This document shows, in pieces, positions 10,995 to 19,990 of a DNA stretch of 64,000 nucleotides. The notes beneath the pieces are model-generated. The model saw nothing but the letters and a program-made list of their open reading frames with translations. It was not told the DNA's origin and ran no database searches. The DNA is from Xenorhabdus budapestensis. GTDB taxonomy: Bacteria; Pseudomonadota; Gammaproteobacteria; Enterobacterales; Enterobacteriaceae. Location of the stretch: positions 186,001-250,000 of the forward strand of contig NZ_NIBS01000002.1 of NCBI RefSeq assembly GCF_002632465.1, written 5' to 3'. Both the position numbers and the translations under genes were made by a program. Positions within the stretch are counted from its first letter, which is position 1. The number at the start of each line of letters is the position of its first letter.

Positions 10995-11315
10995 TTATTT
11001 CACTCCGCCATCCATTGCCTTAAGCTTTTTGGATAATTCGCGGCGTTCTTTAGACAACTCAGCATTTTTGATAATATATTCGTCAACTCGCTCTTCATAA
11101 TCGCTACGCATATGGGCGATAATTCCTTGAATATCTTCAACTGACATTCCCGGTTTAATGTAATCACTCAAATTATCCAGTAACAGTACACGTTTTTGGT
11201 TGTCTCGGATCTTTTTCTCATTGTCTACGATTTCTCGTTGTAATTTATTTTTGCGACGAAAGATACGCACAAACTCTAATACATTATGGAATGTCGGCTT
11301 ATTCGCGTTGTCCAT
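10995..11315 (-). CDS. yeeX: YeeX family protein (DUF496)
   Basis: A small coiled-coil protein of 106 residues, nearly identical in its core to E. coli YeeX ([47 protein letters not shown]). The function of DUF496 is not established. Charged heptads across most of the length suggest an alpha-helical coiled coil. The first half is the most conserved. It is convergent with the upstream Rossmann protein and divergent from sbcB. Confidence 0.93.
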   Translation of the reverse strand: MDNANKPTFHNVLEFVRIFRRKNKLQREIVDNEKKIRDNQKRVLLLDNLSDYIKPGMSVEDIQGIIAHMRSDYEERVDEYIIKNAELSKERRELSKKLKAMDGGVK

Positions 11316-11574
11316 TTTTTACACCTTTCTTTAATTAGACCGATAATTTTTATGCTGACTACACAATACAATTTCAGGCAACACATAGACAAGCCAGTTT
11401 CGATAATTTATTGACGTAATAGGCCTATGGGTTACCATATCTTTAATCTAGCCACATGACAAACTAACTTACCACGGGTAAGACAACTCAAATTATATGA
11501 GCATGACTGATAGACAAGAATAATACATTGAAATCTAATTAATTAAACCAAAAACCAATGGATGCAGAATTGCC

Positions 11575-13002
11575 TTGAATAACGATAAAACCCCCACTTT
11601 CTACTTTCATGACTATGAGACCTTCGGTAAACATCCTGCCTTAGATCGTCCTGCACAGTTTGCGGGAGTTCGTACTGACAGTGATTTTAATATCATTGAA
11701 GAGCCGTTAGTGGTGTACTGTGCCCCTGCTGATGATTACCTCCCTGATCCTGAAGCTATCATGATTACGGGAATTACTCCCCAATTAGCACTGAAGAAAG
11801 GGGTTAATGAAGCAGAACTTGCACGCCTGATCCATACTGCATTCAGTAAACCCAATACCTGTATTCTCGGATATAACAATATCCGTTTTGACGATGAAGT
11901 CAGCCGTAATATTTTTTATCGCAATTTCTACGATCCTTATGCTTATAGTTGGCAAAAAGGTAATTCTCGTTGGGACTTGCTTGATGTGTTACGTGCCTGC
12001 TATGCCCTGCGCCCAGAAGGGATCATCTGGCCAGAAAATGATGATGGTCTACCCAGCTTTAAACTGGAACATCTGACAAAAGCCAATGGCGTTGAACATA
12101 CTCAAGCCCATGACGCCATGTCAGATGTTTACGCCACTATTGCTATGGCGAAGCTGATTAAACAAGCACAACCTAAGCTGTTCGATTATTTTTTCCAGTT
12201 AAGAAATAAACAAAAAATCAGCAATCAAATTGATATTCCACAAATGAAACCGCTGGTACATGTATCAGGCATGTTTGGCACTTTACGTAGTAATATTAGC
12301 CTGATTGCACCTTTGGCCTGGCATCCAACAAACCGTAATGCCGTTATCATGTGTGATTTGGCAGGTGATATCACACCTTTGCTGGAGCTTAATGCGGATG
12401 AATTACGTGAACGCCTGTATACCCGACGAGATGAATTACAATCAGAGCAAGCGCCTGTTCCCATCAAACTGGTGCATATCAATAAATGCCCGATTATTGC
12501 GCCTGAAAATACATTGCGCTCCCAAGATGCAGAACGGGTTGGATTAGATCGCAACCAATGTGCACAAAATCTGGCTATCTTACATAGCAATCCACAAATC
12601 AGGGAAAAAGTGGTCGAATTGTTTTCTCATCCAGAGGAATTTCCAGAATCCGATAATGTTGATGCTAAGATATATAGTGGCTTTTTCAGTGACGCTGATA
12701 AAACTGCGATGGAAATTATTCGTGGAACCATTCCTCAAAATCTGCCTGCGTTGGATTTAACGTTTCAAGATACACGCATTAAAGCACTTCTGTTCCGTTA
12801 CCGCGCCAGAAACTATTCGGCAACTTTGGATTATGATGAACAGCAGCGTTGGTTGCAGCATCGCCGGGAGATACTGACACAAGAAAATATCACCCAATAT
12901 TTTGCAACTATTGAACAACTTTTTATTGAACACCAATCTGATGAAGAGAAATGCCGTCAATTAAAGGCATTGATAGATTATGCAGTTCAGCTAGCTGAAT
13001 AA
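11575..13002 (+). CDS. sbcB: Exodeoxyribonuclease I
   Basis: 3'-to-5' single-strand DNA exonuclease involved in mismatch repair and recombination, 475 residues (E. coli 475). The DnaQ-like exonuclease domain shows HDYETFG with catalytic Asp13 and Glu15, GYNNIRFDDE, and HDAMSDVY. SH3-like and helical domains follow, with long conserved blocks such as RNIFYRNFYDPYA and FYSADK-like SGFFSDADKTAM. No in-frame ATG matches the family N-terminus, so the start appears to be TTG at 11575 (NNDKTPTFYFHDYE). GGATG lies about 10 bases before it as a weak ribosome binding site. Confidence 0.95.
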   Translation: MNNDKTPTFYFHDYETFGKHPALDRPAQFAGVRTDSDFNIIEEPLVVYCAPADDYLPDPEAIMITGITPQLALKKGVNEAELARLIHTAFSKPNTCILGYNNIRFDDEVSRNIFYRNFYDPYAYSWQKGNSRWDLLDVLRACYALRPEGIIWPENDDGLPSFKLEHLTKANGVEHTQAHDAMSDVYATIAMAKLIKQAQPKLFDYFFQLRNKQKISNQIDIPQMKPLVHVSGMFGTLRSNISLIAPLAWHPTNRNAVIMCDLAGDITPLLELNADELRERLYTRRDELQSEQAPVPIKLVHINKCPIIAPENTLRSQDAERVGLDRNQCAQNLAILHSNPQIREKVVELFSHPEEFPESDNVDAKIYSGFFSDADKTAMEIIRGTIPQNLPALDLTFQDTRIKALLFRYRARNYSATLDYDEQQRWLQHRREILTQENITQYFATIEQLFIEHQSDEEKCRQLKALIDYAVQLAE

Positions 13003-13018
13003 ATTTCAGTCAAGACAG

Positions 13019-13048
13019 AAAAAGACAGAACTCAGGTTTTGTCTTTTT
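13019..13048. terminator. Bidirectional terminator between sbcB and dld
   Basis: AAAAAGACAGAAC and GTTTTGTCTTTTT form a 13-base-pair stem with one G-T pair around the loop TCAG. Because the stem itself carries A and T runs, it can end transcription from both converging genes. Confidence 0.75.
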
Positions 13049-13067
13049 CAATCTTTGTTCAATTACT

Positions 13068-14825
13068 CTAGTCATGCTGATGATCAGAACATTTATCAAA
13101 ACATTGACCTCCGCACTCTCCTCCCCAATTTTTCAACTTAGATGTTTTACCAATCCCTGGATTCAAACTATTAGTCGGATCATTCTTTTGATAAAACTGC
13201 TTAAGCTGGGGCTTAGCCTTATACAAATGACCTACGTTATGCTCAGCAGGATATTCTGCTCCTCTCTGATCTAAAATTTCCAGCATCTTATCTTTCAATG
13301 CATTAATATTTTTACCTTTTTTGACAATGTAATCCTGATGAAATACATGACATATAAAGTGACCGTAATATAAACGATGTACCAGTGCGTCATTGATTTC
13401 TGGCGGCAGATGTTCAAACCACTCACGATCGTTACGCCTGAGGGCAATATCCAACGGCAAAATATCTTCTACTTCGTTGCTATGCACTGCCTGATACCGA
13501 ATAGCTGCTCCTGCTGCTACAAAGCGATGTAAAAAAGCCTTAGCACCTTCTTCTGGGGTACAGACGAAATATTCACCCTCTGCCTGTTTGAAATAGCTCT
13601 CTAACCATTCATTCGCTTCTTTTATACCTTCACCAGACATTTTTAATAACAAATAATGTTCAAAACGATTCCTATACACTTTCAGGCGCGTGGGTAAGTG
13701 TGAAGGCAACAAACGGCTTAGTCCCTGCATTACCCGATCTATTAAATGTGCTGGCAAAAAAGGAATTTTGCCGAAAATGGCATCCACTCGCCCTTTTAAG
13801 CTGAAGAACTTTGGCATTTTATCTGTGCCAAGTTTATCAATCATAACGAAGGTATCTTTGCCATAAACTTCAGCGATATCAAAAATATCCCTATGCATAT
13901 ACTCACCAGCAACCGGCAAGTGTTGAAAACTCGATAAGATATGTCGGCGTAATTCTGTCAGCACTTCCGGTTGATTAGTACCGATATAGAATACTTGTGC
14001 AGAAGGTTCTGCCGGGAAGGTATCTAAACGAACGGCGAAAACAATCAATTTACCTGCGCAGCCTGAGGCTTCAAACAACCTGCGTTCATCAGCATTAAAG
14101 CGTGATGGAGTGTCCGCATCAATATCACGAACACGCTGGGTATATTCATGATCAGAAGCTACTCTTTTATTTTGCTGAATATCTTCAATACGGTAACGTT
14201 GTTCTTCTAAACAGGTCAGGATTTCTTCTGGCGAGTTCCCCAATTCTATACCTAATTCATTGATAAGCTTGGCTTCGCCTTTTTCATTCACACGTCCATA
14301 CAAAGCCATTTCTGTATAAGCAGGCCCGCGCTGAACTAAGGAACCACCAGAATTATTACAAACGCCACCAATAACCGATGCACCAATACAGGAAGAGCCA
14401 ATTACTGAATGCGGTTCACGGCCAAGCGGTTTTAATACTTTTTCCAGATTCCACAATGTGCTACCAGGGAATGCAATGATCTGATTGACAGATTTGAGAA
14501 CCTGTATCTTATCCATTCTCAGTGTACTGATAATGATAATATCGCGATCATAGTCATTACCATTGGGTGTAGAACCTTCCGTTAACCCCGTATTAGCAGC
14601 CTGCATTAAAATAATTTTGCCCGCTTCTATACATGCCTTGAAAACTTTCCATTGCTCCAACAATGAGCCGGGAAAAATAACAGCAAGGGCGTTTCCTTGC
14701 CCAGAACGAAAGCCTTTGCAATAGCGTTCTGTTTTTTGAGGTTCAGTGAGAATATGAGAGGAGCCCACAATATGAGTAAGAATTGCAATGATTTGCTGAT
14801 TTTGAGGAGTATTAACATTATTCAT
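13068..14825 (-). CDS. dld: Quinone-dependent D-lactate dehydrogenase
   Basis: A peripheral inner-membrane flavoenzyme that oxidises D-lactate to pyruvate and passes electrons to quinone; 585 residues (E. coli about 571). An N-terminal FAD-binding PCMH domain (about 40-240) has TGLTEGSTPNG, VIGSSCIGASVIGGVCNNSGGSLVQRG-type glycine-rich FAD contacts, and SVNQIIAFPGSTLWNLE. The D-LDH membrane-binding domain follows, and the C-terminus ends in ECGGQCFDKCSDHQHD. Transcribed alone, with a terminator on each side. Confidence 0.95.
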   Translation of the reverse strand: MNNVNTPQNQQIIAILTHIVGSSHILTEPQKTERYCKGFRSGQGNALAVIFPGSLLEQWKVFKACIEAGKIILMQAANTGLTEGSTPNGNDYDRDIIIISTLRMDKIQVLKSVNQIIAFPGSTLWNLEKVLKPLGREPHSVIGSSCIGASVIGGVCNNSGGSLVQRGPAYTEMALYGRVNEKGEAKLINELGIELGNSPEEILTCLEEQRYRIEDIQQNKRVASDHEYTQRVRDIDADTPSRFNADERRLFEASGCAGKLIVFAVRLDTFPAEPSAQVFYIGTNQPEVLTELRRHILSSFQHLPVAGEYMHRDIFDIAEVYGKDTFVMIDKLGTDKMPKFFSLKGRVDAIFGKIPFLPAHLIDRVMQGLSRLLPSHLPTRLKVYRNRFEHYLLLKMSGEGIKEANEWLESYFKQAEGEYFVCTPEEGAKAFLHRFVAAGAAIRYQAVHSNEVEDILPLDIALRRNDREWFEHLPPEINDALVHRLYYGHFICHVFHQDYIVKKGKNINALKDKMLEILDQRGAEYPAEHNVGHLYKAKPQLKQFYQKNDPTNSLNPGIGKTSKLKNWGGECGGQCFDKCSDHQHD

Positions 14826-14956
14826 AATGATTTTCTTACCTTAATGTAGAATCAAACGAAAATACCTTTAATGAAATTATTAAGGACAAAGTTTAATCAT
14901 ATTATATGACGTATATTGATTATTTTTTAATTAAAATTAATTTGTTATTGATAAAA

Positions 14957-14982
14957 AAAACAGCACTCAAAGGTGCTGTTTT
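14957..14982 (-). terminator. Terminator after the PuuP-like gene
   Basis: AAAACAGCAC and GTGCTGTTTT form a 10-base-pair stem about 25 bases downstream of the permease stop. On the minus strand it runs into eight T, a good intrinsic terminator. The AT-rich stretch 14826-14956 beyond it carries the dld promoter. Confidence 0.8.
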
Positions 14983-15006
14983 GTAAAAATAATATGGCAA
15001 TGAATT

Positions 15007-16389
15007 TTATACATATTCACTGAATTGTGGCATAGGTTGCCGGAAGCTGCGAGTCAGGAAGAACATATAAAGCAGACCGATCCCTGCCCAAATCAGGCCC
15101 AACTCCATAGAGCTTGCTTCCAGATTTGTCCACAATACCCCTACTGTGGCTGCACCACATAATGGCAACAAAAGGAAGTTGATAGTGTCTTTCAAAGTAT
15201 TGTTACGACGCTCCCGAACGTAAAATTGCGAAATTACTGCTAAGTTTACGAAAGTAAATGCAACCAATGCCCCGAAGTTGATCAACGCAGTTGCCGCCAC
15301 CAAATTCAAAAATCCACTTGATAAGGCAACTATCCCAACCAAGATAACGTTGATTGAAGGTGTGCGCCATTTCGGATGAATATAGGCAAATATTTTCTCT
15401 GGCAATACACCATCGCGCCCCATAACATAAAGTAAACGAGCCACACCCGCATGTGCTGCCATACCAGAAGCCATTACAGTGACACAAGAGAATACCAGGA
15501 TAATGGCCTGGAACAGTGCACCAGCAACATACAGTATAATTTCTGGCTGAGATTCATTCGGGTTTTTAAACCGAGAAACATCCGGGAAATAGAGCTGTAA
15601 GAAATAGGAGACAGCAATAAAGATAACACCACCGATCAACGCAGTGAGGAAGATCGCTTTCGGGATCACTTTGCCTGCATTAGGTGTTTCTTCAGACAGA
15701 GAAGTGATGCCATCAAAACCAAGAAATGAGAAGCAAAGTATCGTTGCCCCGGTAATCATTGGAATCAATTTCGCTTCTTCTGATGTAAATGGTCGGGCAC
15801 TAAATAGTGTTCCTGCACCCTCACCGCTATGTATGCCGTGTATTAATAAGCCGACAAACACAACCATAACGGCAATCTGAACAACGACAATAAGACCGTT
15901 GAGATTAGCAACAACATTAATACCACTCAGGTTGAAAACGGTCATTAACACCGACAGACCAACCACGAAGACCCAAGGATCAATACCAGGAAAAATAGCC
16001 TGAAGATAAATTTTTGCCAGCAGGATGTTGATCATCGGCATAAGCAGATAATCTAGCAAAGATGACCAACCTACCATAAACCCAAGATGGGGATTCATTG
16101 ATTTTTGTACGTAAGTGTAGGCAGAACCTGCTGACGGGAATCTTTTTACCAGTTTCCCGTAACTCAAAGCTGTAAATAAAATTGCAATCAGCGCGATAGC
16201 ATAAGATGTCGCGACATGCCCATCCGTCAATTTGGAAACAATACCAAAGGTATCAAAGATAGTCATCGGCTGCATATAGGCAAGCCCCATCATGACTACT
16301 TGAAATAAAGTCAGTGTTCTTCTCAGTTGAACCCGATTGTTGGTACTTGCCTGAACAGTAGCGAGAGTGGCTGTAGTATTATGCGACAT
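15007..16389 (-). CDS. puuP: APC-family permease, PuuP-like (putrescine/amino-acid importer)
   Basis: An inner-membrane APC-superfamily transporter of 460 residues with about 12 hydrophobic segments. It resembles E. coli PuuP throughout: [79 protein letters not shown], and [20 protein letters not shown]. None of the putrescine-degradation puu genes is adjacent, so the substrate may be another amine or amino acid. I place the start at the ATG at 16389 because GGGAGG sits upstream. An upstream in-frame start at 16425 lacks family support. A small overlapping ORF and a hairpin precede it. Confidence 0.82.
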   Translation of the reverse strand: MSHNTTATLATVQASTNNRVQLRRTLTLFQVVMMGLAYMQPMTIFDTFGIVSKLTDGHVATSYAIALIAILFTALSYGKLVKRFPSAGSAYTYVQKSMNPHLGFMVGWSSLLDYLLMPMINILLAKIYLQAIFPGIDPWVFVVGLSVLMTVFNLSGINVVANLNGLIVVVQIAVMVVFVGLLIHGIHSGEGAGTLFSARPFTSEEAKLIPMITGATILCFSFLGFDGITSLSEETPNAGKVIPKAIFLTALIGGVIFIAVSYFLQLYFPDVSRFKNPNESQPEIILYVAGALFQAIILVFSCVTVMASGMAAHAGVARLLYVMGRDGVLPEKIFAYIHPKWRTPSINVILVGIVALSSGFLNLVAATALINFGALVAFTFVNLAVISQFYVRERRNNTLKDTINFLLLPLCGAATVGVLWTNLEASSMELGLIWAGIGLLYMFFLTRSFRQPMPQFSEYV

Positions 16390-16591
16390 GAGCGAAACCT
16401 CCCATAACTTCGATCTGGGTATCACTACAACGACTTAATCGATAGTTACTGGGTAGACTTCGCATCTGTCTATAAACAGAAAAGAAAGAAGAGTTGGAAG
16501 ATAGCGAACTGACAGAGGGCCGTGCCCCATAATCATCATTGCAGCAGCGAGCGCCAATTGGCACAAGTGCAAAAGCGAATAATTGCTCCAT
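16379..16591 (-). CDS. Possible upstream ORF in the permease leader (70 aa)
   Basis: A 70-codon ORF from the ATG at 16591 ([19 protein letters not shown]) to a stop that overlaps the first 11 bases of the permease gene. TTGAGGAACG, with AGGAA about 8 bases before the ATG, is a plausible ribosome binding site. I do not recognise the product. It is Ser/Arg-rich in the middle ([12 protein letters not shown]) and has no signal peptide or clear domain. The overlap suggests translational coupling or a regulatory leader peptide for the permease. A chance ORF remains possible. Confidence 0.35.
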   Translation of the reverse strand: MEQLFAFALVPIGARCCNDDYGARPSVSSLSSNSSFFSVYRQMRSLPSNYRLSRCSDTQIEVMGGFAHVA

Positions 16592-16697
16592 ATTTGCGTT
16601 CCTCAATACAGCAGCTCTTTTCATTAGTAGCTGCTTATGGTCAGTATCGATCCGGAGAATATCCGGCCTCTTGGTGTTGTAAAAAATAACTCAATGC

Positions 16698-16739
16698 AAA
16701 AAAAATAACTGATGCATAATTACACACCAGTTATTTTTA
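16698..16739 (-). promoter_or_regulatory. Terminator-like hairpin in the permease leader
   Basis: AAAAATAACTG and CAGTTATTTTT pair perfectly over 11 bases (arms 16701-16711 and 16728-16738). On the minus strand a run of eight T follows (16698-16705), about 310 bases before the permease start. It could be an attenuator, or a second terminator for the receptor gene upstream. The rest of 16592-17051 is AT-rich with no other gene seen. Confidence 0.45.
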
Positions 16740-16949
16740 GTGGACGCATTTTGCACTTCAAGTCCAGAAATAGCAAGGGCTATCACACTAAAAATTCATT
16801 ATTTTTTACAATACAAAAGAGTACGCAGGAATCTCTTCTTACTGAAGGAGTTCAGAAACTCAATGCCATCATATCCTTTGATTGGCGATTAATAATTTTT
16901 TAGCACAGAAGTAAATTATTTGCTATTTAATTATGACAAGCATGATATC

Positions 16950-16993
16950 AAAAAAATCTGCTCTTAGTCATAATTACGATAAAGAACAGATTT
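16950..16993 (-). terminator. Terminator of the siderophore operon
   Basis: AAATCTGCTCTT (16954-16965) and AAGAACAGATTT (16982-16993) pair over 12 bases with one mismatch-type position. The minus strand then carries seven T. It lies about 60 bases after the receptor stop codon. A second perfect 10-base inverted repeat (TAATTATGAC / GTCATAATTA, 16928-16937 and 16967-16976) overlaps its loop and would compete with it. Confidence 0.65.
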
Positions 16994-17051
16994 AATATTA
17001 CATTTAATCGTTAATAATAATGACTTTAATTAATCAAAACCGAAATATTAA

Positions 17052-19055
17052 TTAAAAGTCATAATTAATGCCGATATTGTAACGGCGACCGTCAAGAGTC
17101 GCACCGTGGATTTCATCCGTCACACGTTTATCAAAGACGTTATAAACACCACTTAGTACTCTCAAATTTTTCGTTAGACTATAAGTCATACCCAGATCAA
17201 CAAAGGAATAAGAAGGTGTGCCACTTCTTATTGATGAACGGTACTGGAAATTCTTTGTTTTCCCACGGAAATTAATACGAGCCCATGTTTCCATTTCTGG
17301 CAATGTTTGCCAGTTTAGGGTTGCATTAGCCATATGTGTTGGCATCTTATTCAATGGTTGGCCCTTAAACTTACCCGTTTTCTGCTTAGAATAGGAATAA
17401 GTATAGTTTGCTGCCAATGATAGATTTTCTATGATATCCCAATTTATGGTCGTCTCTATACCACGAATGTTGGCTTTACCAACGTTCATTCTTCCATTAA
17501 CAAAATCATAATCACCCTTGCCAATTGACTCACAAGATACAAGTGATTTGTCTTTTTTGCTACAAATGTTAAATTCAGTGATTTTATCTTTAAAGTTTGT
17601 ATTAAAGATTGTGACACCTACATTAAAGTTTTTTTGGTTGTTCCAGATCACGCTAATTTCTTCATTAACGCTTTTTTCTGGTTTCAGTTTTGGATCACTC
17701 TCGATCACGCCATTGCTACGTCCCCCTCCCGTCACTTGCAACCAATTAGGCGCAACATGTCGCAAATTAGGTGAGCGATATCCTGTAGTGACACCACCTT
17801 TAATTGTCCATTGCTCATCAGCACGCCAGACTCCATATAAGCGAGGGGTTATATGGGCACCAAAAAGTTGATCTTTATCTAGACGAATACCTCCCGTCAG
17901 AGCGAAGTCATTGATGATTTGCCATTCATCCTCAGCAAACAACGCCCAACTCCAGCGAGTTAGCTTATTTGTATTTGTACTTTTTTCAGACGTCGATTTA
18001 TTTCCATTATCGCGCAGGTCTTCATAACGATATTGCCCTCCTACGCTTACTGTATGATCATCTAAGGTAAATGTGGTTTGATTATTAAAAATAGTATCTG
18101 CGAATTTCATCTCACGTTCAGGGTTCTTCGATTCATCCCGCTGAATATAAGATGTCATTGTACCAAAGTTATAAACACCATTATGTGTTATCGAGTAATT
18201 ATTGCGTGCATAACGGCTGGTATTATCTTCACAAGATCTTATCGTACATACTCGGCTCTTACCAATTGTTGCATCACGATCTTGCTCATAACGCCCGACT
18301 TCAAAATCAAAACTATTTTGCTCATCCGGTGTTAAAGAGAAAGTTGCCGCACCATTACGCATTTCTTGTTTTCTATAACCATCAATAAATTTGTCTTCAT
18401 TACGGTGAGAAAACAGGCCAGTAACCTTTAATCCCAGTAAACCATCAATTAACGGTCCTGCAACATAAGCGCTGGTTTGGTAGCTATTACCTGATTTTGT
18501 ACGTTCAGTCAGGGTAGTATCTGCATGTAGGCTGCCATTCCACTCTTTATGAACCTTCCGAGTAATAATATTGATAACCCCGCCCATTGCATCGGAGCCA
18601 TAAAGGGAAGACATTGGCCCACGTACAACTTCAACACGTTCAATTGATGCCAACGGTGGTAGCCATCCCTGTTCAATACCTGACCCATCACTGTTTGGAC
18701 GAGTGCTGCGGGTGTCAACACGCTTACCATCAATCAGAATCATTGTATATTGTGACGACATACCACGAATACTGATATCACTGCTACCACCACCACCCGT
18801 AACTACTACTCCCGGAACATCTTTCAATGCATCCGTCACGTCACGGTAAGCTTTAGTTTCCAACTGTTTACGACTAACCACTGAAATAGAGGCTGGCGCA
18901 TCTTCAATTTTTTGCTGAAAACCCGCAGCAGTGGTAACAATAATTTTATCTTCGCCATTATTAGCCGCATTAGCAGTCAAAACAGCGCTGGCTGAAACAG
19001 ATGAAACAGTAACAATAATGCCCAAGACGATTTTTTTCTTTGCAAAAACAACCAT
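17052..19055 (-). CDS. TonB-dependent catecholate-type siderophore receptor
   Basis: Outer-membrane beta-barrel gate for ferric siderophores, powered by TonB; about 667 residues. It has a signal peptide (MVVFAKKKIVLGIIVTVSSVS, cleavage near TANA/ANNG) and a TonB box-like DKIIVTTAAG. The plug domain (PASISVVSRKQLETKAYRDV, RGMSSQYTMILIDGKR, VRGPMSSLYGSDAMGGVINI) is followed by the barrel, ending in the aromatic residue of GINYDF. It resembles the FepA/CirA/IrgA group. I use the start at 19055, preceded by GGAG, because an upstream start at 19142 would put a non-secretory extension before the signal peptide. It is the last gene of an ABC-receptor operon. Confidence 0.85.
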   Translation of the reverse strand: MVVFAKKKIVLGIIVTVSSVSASAVLTANAANNGEDKIIVTTAAGFQQKIEDAPASISVVSRKQLETKAYRDVTDALKDVPGVVVTGGGGSSDISIRGMSSQYTMILIDGKRVDTRSTRPNSDGSGIEQGWLPPLASIERVEVVRGPMSSLYGSDAMGGVINIITRKVHKEWNGSLHADTTLTERTKSGNSYQTSAYVAGPLIDGLLGLKVTGLFSHRNEDKFIDGYRKQEMRNGAATFSLTPDEQNSFDFEVGRYEQDRDATIGKSRVCTIRSCEDNTSRYARNNYSITHNGVYNFGTMTSYIQRDESKNPEREMKFADTIFNNQTTFTLDDHTVSVGGQYRYEDLRDNGNKSTSEKSTNTNKLTRWSWALFAEDEWQIINDFALTGGIRLDKDQLFGAHITPRLYGVWRADEQWTIKGGVTTGYRSPNLRHVAPNWLQVTGGGRSNGVIESDPKLKPEKSVNEEISVIWNNQKNFNVGVTIFNTNFKDKITEFNICSKKDKSLVSCESIGKGDYDFVNGRMNVGKANIRGIETTINWDIIENLSLAANYTYSYSKQKTGKFKGQPLNKMPTHMANATLNWQTLPEMETWARINFRGKTKNFQYRSSIRSGTPSYSFVDLGMTYSLTKNLRVLSGVYNVFDKRVTDEIHGATLDGRRYNIGINYDF

Positions 19056-19201
19056 TCCCGATTCTCCAAGTTGTAGAATAAAACTATTTAATTTGGATAA
19101 TCGACATAAACTCAACGTGCAGGGATAAGAATTTATCCCCACCAGTGTTATTTTTTATTTACTCTTCAATTTAAATAAAACAACTTATTCTTTTTATTAT
19201 T

Positions 19202-19990
19202 CTAACCAGCCAAATCCATTACGAGGCCATCAATTAATACTTGAGGTATTCCCTGAGAACAACGTTCTATCCGGCCTTTAACACCATATACTTGAGCCAG
19301 ACTGTCCGGTGTTATTACCTGTTCAGGTGAACCTTCAGAAATTAATTCACCTTTTTTCAACATTAATATATGGTCACCATGACGCAGAGCAATATTAATA
19401 TCGTGCACAACAATGACTGTAATAATATTACGGCGACGCGTTTCACGTGCGACTAAATCCATAACGTGATACTGGTAATTTAAATCCAGCGCACTTAATG
19501 GTTCATCTAATAATAATAGTGTCGGCTTTCTTATCAATGATTGAGCTAAACCAACCAGTTGTTTTTGTCCACCGGATAATTGATCCAAATAACTTAAAGC
19601 CAAATGCTCAATTCCAAGTTGACGTAGCAATTCCATGACTTCTTGTTCACACTGATCACTGCTGACATCACCTGATGCCCGTTGAGCAACAATCACAGAT
19701 TCCAGCACATGCAGATGGACCCCCGCAGGCAATGATTGAGGCAAATAAACTACGTTCTGGGCACGTTGGGAAAAATCCATCTGCATTAAATCCTGCCCAT
19801 CCAGCAGCAGAGCACCATTGGCTTTATTTAAACCCGCCAGTGAACGCAATAACGTTGATTTTCCGCTACCATTAGGCCCGAGTAATACCGTAATTTTCCC
19901 ACGCGGTAGTGGGTTTACATCCAAATTTTCAATAACAGGATGCTTTGGGTAACCCGCCGTGAAGCGACTGATTTTCAATCCCTGATTCAT
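19202..19990 (-). CDS. Siderophore ABC transporter ATP-binding protein (FecE/FepC type)
   Basis: Cytoplasmic ATPase of an iron-chelate importer, 262 residues. Walker A is LLGPNGSGKSTLLRSL (about residues 36-48), the Q-loop lies at VVYLPQS, the signature is LSGGQKQLVGLAQ, Walker B is LLLLDEPLSALD, and the switch His is in VVHDINIA. Its start overlaps the permease stop by 4 bases, so the two are translationally coupled. The receptor gene follows after about 150 bases. The exact siderophore cannot be read from this subunit. Confidence 0.9.
   Translation of the reverse strand: MNQGLKISRFTAGYPKHPVIENLDVNPLPRGKITVLLGPNGSGKSTLLRSLAGLNKANGALLLDGQDLMQMDFSQRAQNVVYLPQSLPAGVHLHVLESVIVAQRASGDVSSDQCEQEVMELLRQLGIEHLALSYLDQLSGGQKQLVGLAQSLIRKPTLLLLDEPLSALDLNYQYHVMDLVARETRRRNIITVIVVHDINIALRHGDHILMLKKGELISEGSPEQVITPDSLAQVYGVKGRIERCSQGIPQVLIDGLVMDLAG

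Noticed and set aside
16712..16903. A 63-codon plus-strand frame in the permease leader
   Set aside because: It spans the terminator-like hairpin, has no ribosome binding site, and the product looks like translated AT-rich noncoding DNA.
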